From assembly GCA_025602905.1 (NCBI GenBank), contig JAHLKI010000009.1, positions 62,001 to 126,000 on the forward strand: 64,000 nucleotides of DNA, given 5' to 3'. The DNA comes from Phlyctochytrium arcticum (Eukaryota > Chytridiomycota > Chytridiomycetes > Chytridiales > Chytridiaceae). Positions 60,943 to 64,000 of this stretch are shown piece by piece; the first letter of the stretch is position 1; each line of letters opens with the position of its first letter. The position numbers and the translations under genes are program-made. Below the pieces are notes generated by a model. That model worked only from the letters and a program-made list of their open reading frames with translations, was not told the DNA's origin and ran no database searches.

Positions 60943-61915
60943 TTAGTACCCGTTGCCGTAATGTCTGGGTTGGGGGTGCGATGAGTGATAGGTTCCCGCG
61001 GCCGAGCCGTAGTCTGATGGCGGTGGGGGAGGGTAATGGGCGTATGCGTACGGGTTGGGAGGAGGAGGGGGTTGAGCGTACAGAGTTCCTGCGTTTGACC
61101 CCGCATACACTGATCCCGGCATGGTGGTTCCAGTAGGGTACGTGGCGAATTCATAGTCGTTTACGTAGTAGGGAGCCGCTGCTGAAGTGTTGGCGGCGGC
61201 GGCCGAAGCGGTAGTGTTGGAACGGAGCGTGTCCTTTTCGTCTGATGAGGTGAGATGGGTTCCTGAGCCGTTGGAGTGGAGGGTAGCACCCGAGGACGTG
61301 TCGTAGTTGTTGTTCATCATGCGTTTCTTGAAATCGCCCGAGGGGGCCAGAGAGATTTTACGGAAGATGTAGATGCCCAGGACGGCGGCGAGGATGGATC
61401 CGCCAATGACTCCGAAAATGAGGGGGAGATTGTCGGGTCCGGATTTCTTGCGTTCGACACCGGCGTTGGCTGCGGCTGTTTCGGTGGCCGACAATGAGGT
61501 GGATGTATTTGCGTCTGATCTAGGGGGAGGGGTTGGGCTGGTGGAGGGAGTTGCCACCGGGGTGGTAATGGTCGCTACTGGGGTTGAGGGGGTAGCGGAC
61601 GGGGTGCTAATAATGGTACTCTCGACGGGAGTGGGGGATGGTGCGGGGGTGACCGTTGCAGAGGGGGTGGGCTCTGGGGTGGGAAGCACGGGTGGGAGGG
61701 ATGTAGGGGTTGCCACAGGGGGAGCGGTTGCGGGAGGTCTTGGCTGGAAGATACCTGGGGGAGTTATCCGATTAGACCAACTTCATTTTTGCCATCATTT
61801 CCAAGTAACGTTGGTACTTACTGCTTATGATTGTCCCTATTTGAGCTTGCACTGTGCACACGGCCATGAGCAGCACCAGGGCAGAAATCATCAACCGGGG
61901 TGTTCGCAACTTCAT
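60943..61915 (-). CDS. Single-pass Ser/Thr/Pro-rich surface protein (sensor/mucin-like)
   Basis: Exons 61822-61915 and 60943-61754, 301 aa. The N-terminus MKLRTPRLMISALVLLMAVC is a signal peptide with likely cleavage after VQA. About 110 residues of Pro/Thr/Ser repeats (ATPTSLPPVLPTPEPTPSAT and similar) should be heavily O-glycosylated. One membrane segment follows (LPLIFGVIGGSILAAVLGIY) with a basic stop-transfer FRKISLAPSGDFKKR. The cytosolic tail is Asn/Ser-rich then Pro/Tyr-rich (PPPPPNPYAYAHYPPPPP). The layout matches fungal cell-surface sensors and signalling mucins such as Mid2-like proteins, but no conserved binding domain is seen. Function is inferred from architecture only. Confidence 0.8.
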
Positions 61916-63743
61916 GTTGACAGATGTGATGTGTGAATGTTGCGAGAACAGTTATTTGAGACGCTCTCAAAGCAGGATTGTGTTGGACGGTTGAGTGAGT
62001 TGGAACAGGCGGAATTGATGCTTGGCGCAAGAAATGTTATCCCAGTTAATATGCTGAAATGTTGGAATAAAGTTGGAACGGCAATAAAGTAGGTCTGACT
62101 GGCGTCGTTCGTTGAAGGATGTTTGGAAAGAGAGAGCAACCGACCAGCGGTTGACAGTCTTCTAATAGCGTAGTCCTTTTTGCCTTCTTGCGCTCGACAA
62201 AGAGAAATACCGCAGCGCCGCACACGCTTATACGCTTGCACAGCCCAGAGAGCGCTGTATGTGAGATAGTGCAACAAACTTCCGCGACCGGGAAAGGAAA
62301 GGACGTCGGCGGTCCCACGGACGATTGAATGTACCGGGGGGGCGATCCGCTCTTTACGAATGTTCAAGTTGTCTGCGAGATTGTCCGTTTGTTGCTCGCT
62401 GATTGTCGTTCGTCGTCGAATGTAAATTGATGAAAGAAAACCTAGAAGGGAAAGAAAGAAAGAAAGGTCCCGTTGCTATACCCCCGGCGCCGTGGGTACA
62501 ACGGCTGTTCTCATAGAAAAGACTGATATACTCGAGTATCAGTTGGTTGGTGGTGGGTTTTCCTTTGCGGCCGAGATTTGAGGCCTCGGTTCTTGCTCGG
62601 CCGCAAAATGTGTGCCGCTACGCACTGCAGCCGGCTCGGGCGGCTCGCAGCCGGATCCAGGGAATGCGCGCATTTGACCGCATGTTGGGGCCTCATCTGA
62701 AACAGCGCAGCACTCTGCTGCACTCTGAGGCCTGCTTTCAGCCTGCCTTGGCTCTCGCATAATGGGCCCCAATAAGATAGCTGGCGATATCCATCAATAC
62801 TCTGCGTATTGTCCTTCACCCAACAAACTTCCATTTTGTTTTTGAATGTTCAGAGTTTGTGATATAGCTATACATCTCTCCGGGATTATTCCCACCCCCG
62901 TATCCCACTTTTTGTTGATCGGTCGGGCCCGCCAGATCCCGCGGTGTTTCGATTTCGGCAGTTCCTGAGAGATTCGGGCTCTCTGCGCTTACTGTACTCT
63001 CAGACGGCTTATATCTACTCGTTGCTCGAGTAAAGTAACAGAGCAAGTAAGAGGTTCTCAATTAAATTAAATGGCGGCGGGAACGGTTTGTGGTGGTCAC
63101 GAACCTCTGCAGAGCTGGGTCAGCTGCTTACAAAACTTAAGGTGGTAATACCAAGTTCCGCTGCTAGCATGACACAGTGCATAATGACACTGACCACCCA
63201 CCCCGGGTGGGTGGTCAGTGTCAATATGCACTGTGTCACTCCATTGATGTCTGTATAGGGATTGCATAGCTGCATACAGTTTAATGATATAGTTTAAAAT
63301 TGACACGTTTTGAACCGTGTCAAAGCGCAGATCAGGCCTGTATTCGGAGATCTATCATTACGATCTCGGGCAAATAAGATTTCAGGGTATTGATGAATGA
63401 CCCGCCGGACCCCACAATAAAGTTTACGGCTTATCTGGCTTATGGAGCTCACAGTTACGCTCACTCACTGCCGCTCAATGTTGAAAATTATGTTTCTATA
63501 TGGGGTTCAATGAAACGACTGTTGGGAAAATAACAGCCAGCCTAAAAACGTTTAGCAAAAAGTAGGACGGGAATAATGATTAGTGCGACGTTGAGAAATG
63601 CAAGCAAGAAACCTTAGACAATTAGAAAAGAAAGAAGAGTAATTACAAGATTGAGAAAAGCAACAAGGAGGATAAAACATTTACAATTATCAGAAATCAT
63701 TCCAGCGACTTGCCTATCAACAAACCGACACAGACACTAAGAA
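61916..63743. other. Intergenic region with a 69-bp palindrome
   Basis: It includes the promoter of the surface-protein gene (-). Small frames (62046-62367 and 62539-62834, minus strand) are not convincingly protein-like. The palindrome at 63170-63238 is the only structured element recognised. Confidence 0.5.
63170..63238. repeat. 69-bp near-perfect palindrome (34-nt arms, 1-nt centre, one mismatch)
   Basis: The left half runs tgacacagtgcata, a, tgacactgaccacccaccc; the centre is c at 63204; the right half is the complement in reverse. Only the a/a pair in the middle of the arms is unpaired. It could be a hairpin transposable-element relic made from two abutting terminal inverted repeats, a transcribed hairpin, or a binding site. 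No target-site duplication is evident. Confidence 0.85.
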
Positions 63744-64000
63744 CTACGCACGTGGTACGGATTTCCTGCGTTTGCTTGCTGGGACCGGAGTCACCGGTGC
63801 CTTCGAAAGCCTTGACTGCAAGGGTATTGCCTGACCGACTTTTGGCAGACGTTCCACCAGCGCATCATCAGGCAAAGATCCAGGCGTTTGCATAATTTCC
63901 TTCACTTTGAGACAGGCTGGCAAAATGACCTCGTTCAGAAACTCCCCATATCTCAAAACATCCCGCAAGCCGCTAATATCTGGGCCTATCTTGAATGTCG
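63744..64000 (-). CDS. C-terminal part of a gene running off the window
   Basis: A minus-strand frame is open from the window edge to TAG at 63744 (about 84 codons). It reads KIGPDISGLRDVLRYGEFLN, EVILPACLKVKEIMQTPG, then a Pro/Ser/Lys-rich tail ending ASKRRKSVPRA. The first part looks like folded protein and the tail like a basic disordered C-terminus. The product is not recognised. It may continue through an intron instead of ending at 63744. Confidence 0.4.
   Translation of the reverse strand, partial: TFKIGPDISGLRDVLRYGEFLNEVILPACLKVKEIMQTPGSLPDDALVERLPKVGQAIPLQSRLSKAPVTPVPASKRRKSVPRA

Overview
This is a 64-kb piece of a fungal nuclear genome, most likely an early-diverging zoosporic or otherwise non-Dikarya fungus. 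Genes are split by short GT-AG introns (about 30-100 nt). The set combines fungal chromatin and splicing factors (Snt2-like, SYF2) with a SERCA-type Ca2+ pump, an Argonaute with its catalytic residues, a Nup98-Nup96 precursor and actin. TAA, TAG and TGA all terminate recognisable genes, so the standard code applies. The lineage call is an inference; no rRNA or mitochondrial sequence is present.

Left third (1-25.4 kb), accessory and repeat-rich. The first 9.4 kb is a mosaic of direct and inverted duplications. It holds decayed copies of the ends of a large histidine-rich tandem-repeat protein gene (full copy at 19526-24535), a family of about 55-codon small ORFs in at least five copies, minisatellites, and a 0.35-kb repeat found at 1 and again at 8788. 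Next come an AMP deaminase gene broken by one in-frame TAG at a conserved Trp position (9504-12339), a tRNA-like Pol III-type unit, a decayed DDE-transposase-like gene with at least two in-frame stops (13795-18047), and a perfect 415-bp inverted repeat with a 119-bp spacer (18483-19431) just 3' of the tandem-repeat gene.

Right two thirds (25.4-64 kb), an ordinary gene-dense housekeeping region. In order: Nup98-96 precursor (-), Ca2+-regulated mitochondrial carrier (-), actin (-) head-to-head with Argonaute (+), SYF2 with a long N-terminal extension (+), HAD phosphatase (-), MTH1-type Nudix hydrolase (-), a DUF3102-like gene of unknown function (-), prephenate dehydratase (+), Snt2-like chromatin reader (+), SERCA Ca2+-ATPase (-), a Ser/Thr/Pro-rich single-pass surface protein (-), and the partial end of another gene (-). 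A 69-bp near-perfect palindrome lies at 63.2 kb.

The window contains no obvious operon or cluster. The most unusual material is in the left third: the histidine-rich repeat protein with its shattered paralogs, the small-ORF family, the perfect palindrome, and C-to-T-type nonsense changes in the transposase-like gene and AMP deaminase. Exon joins were derived by hand from GT-AG sites and reading-frame continuity. For every spliced gene with stated exons the summed coding length is a multiple of three.
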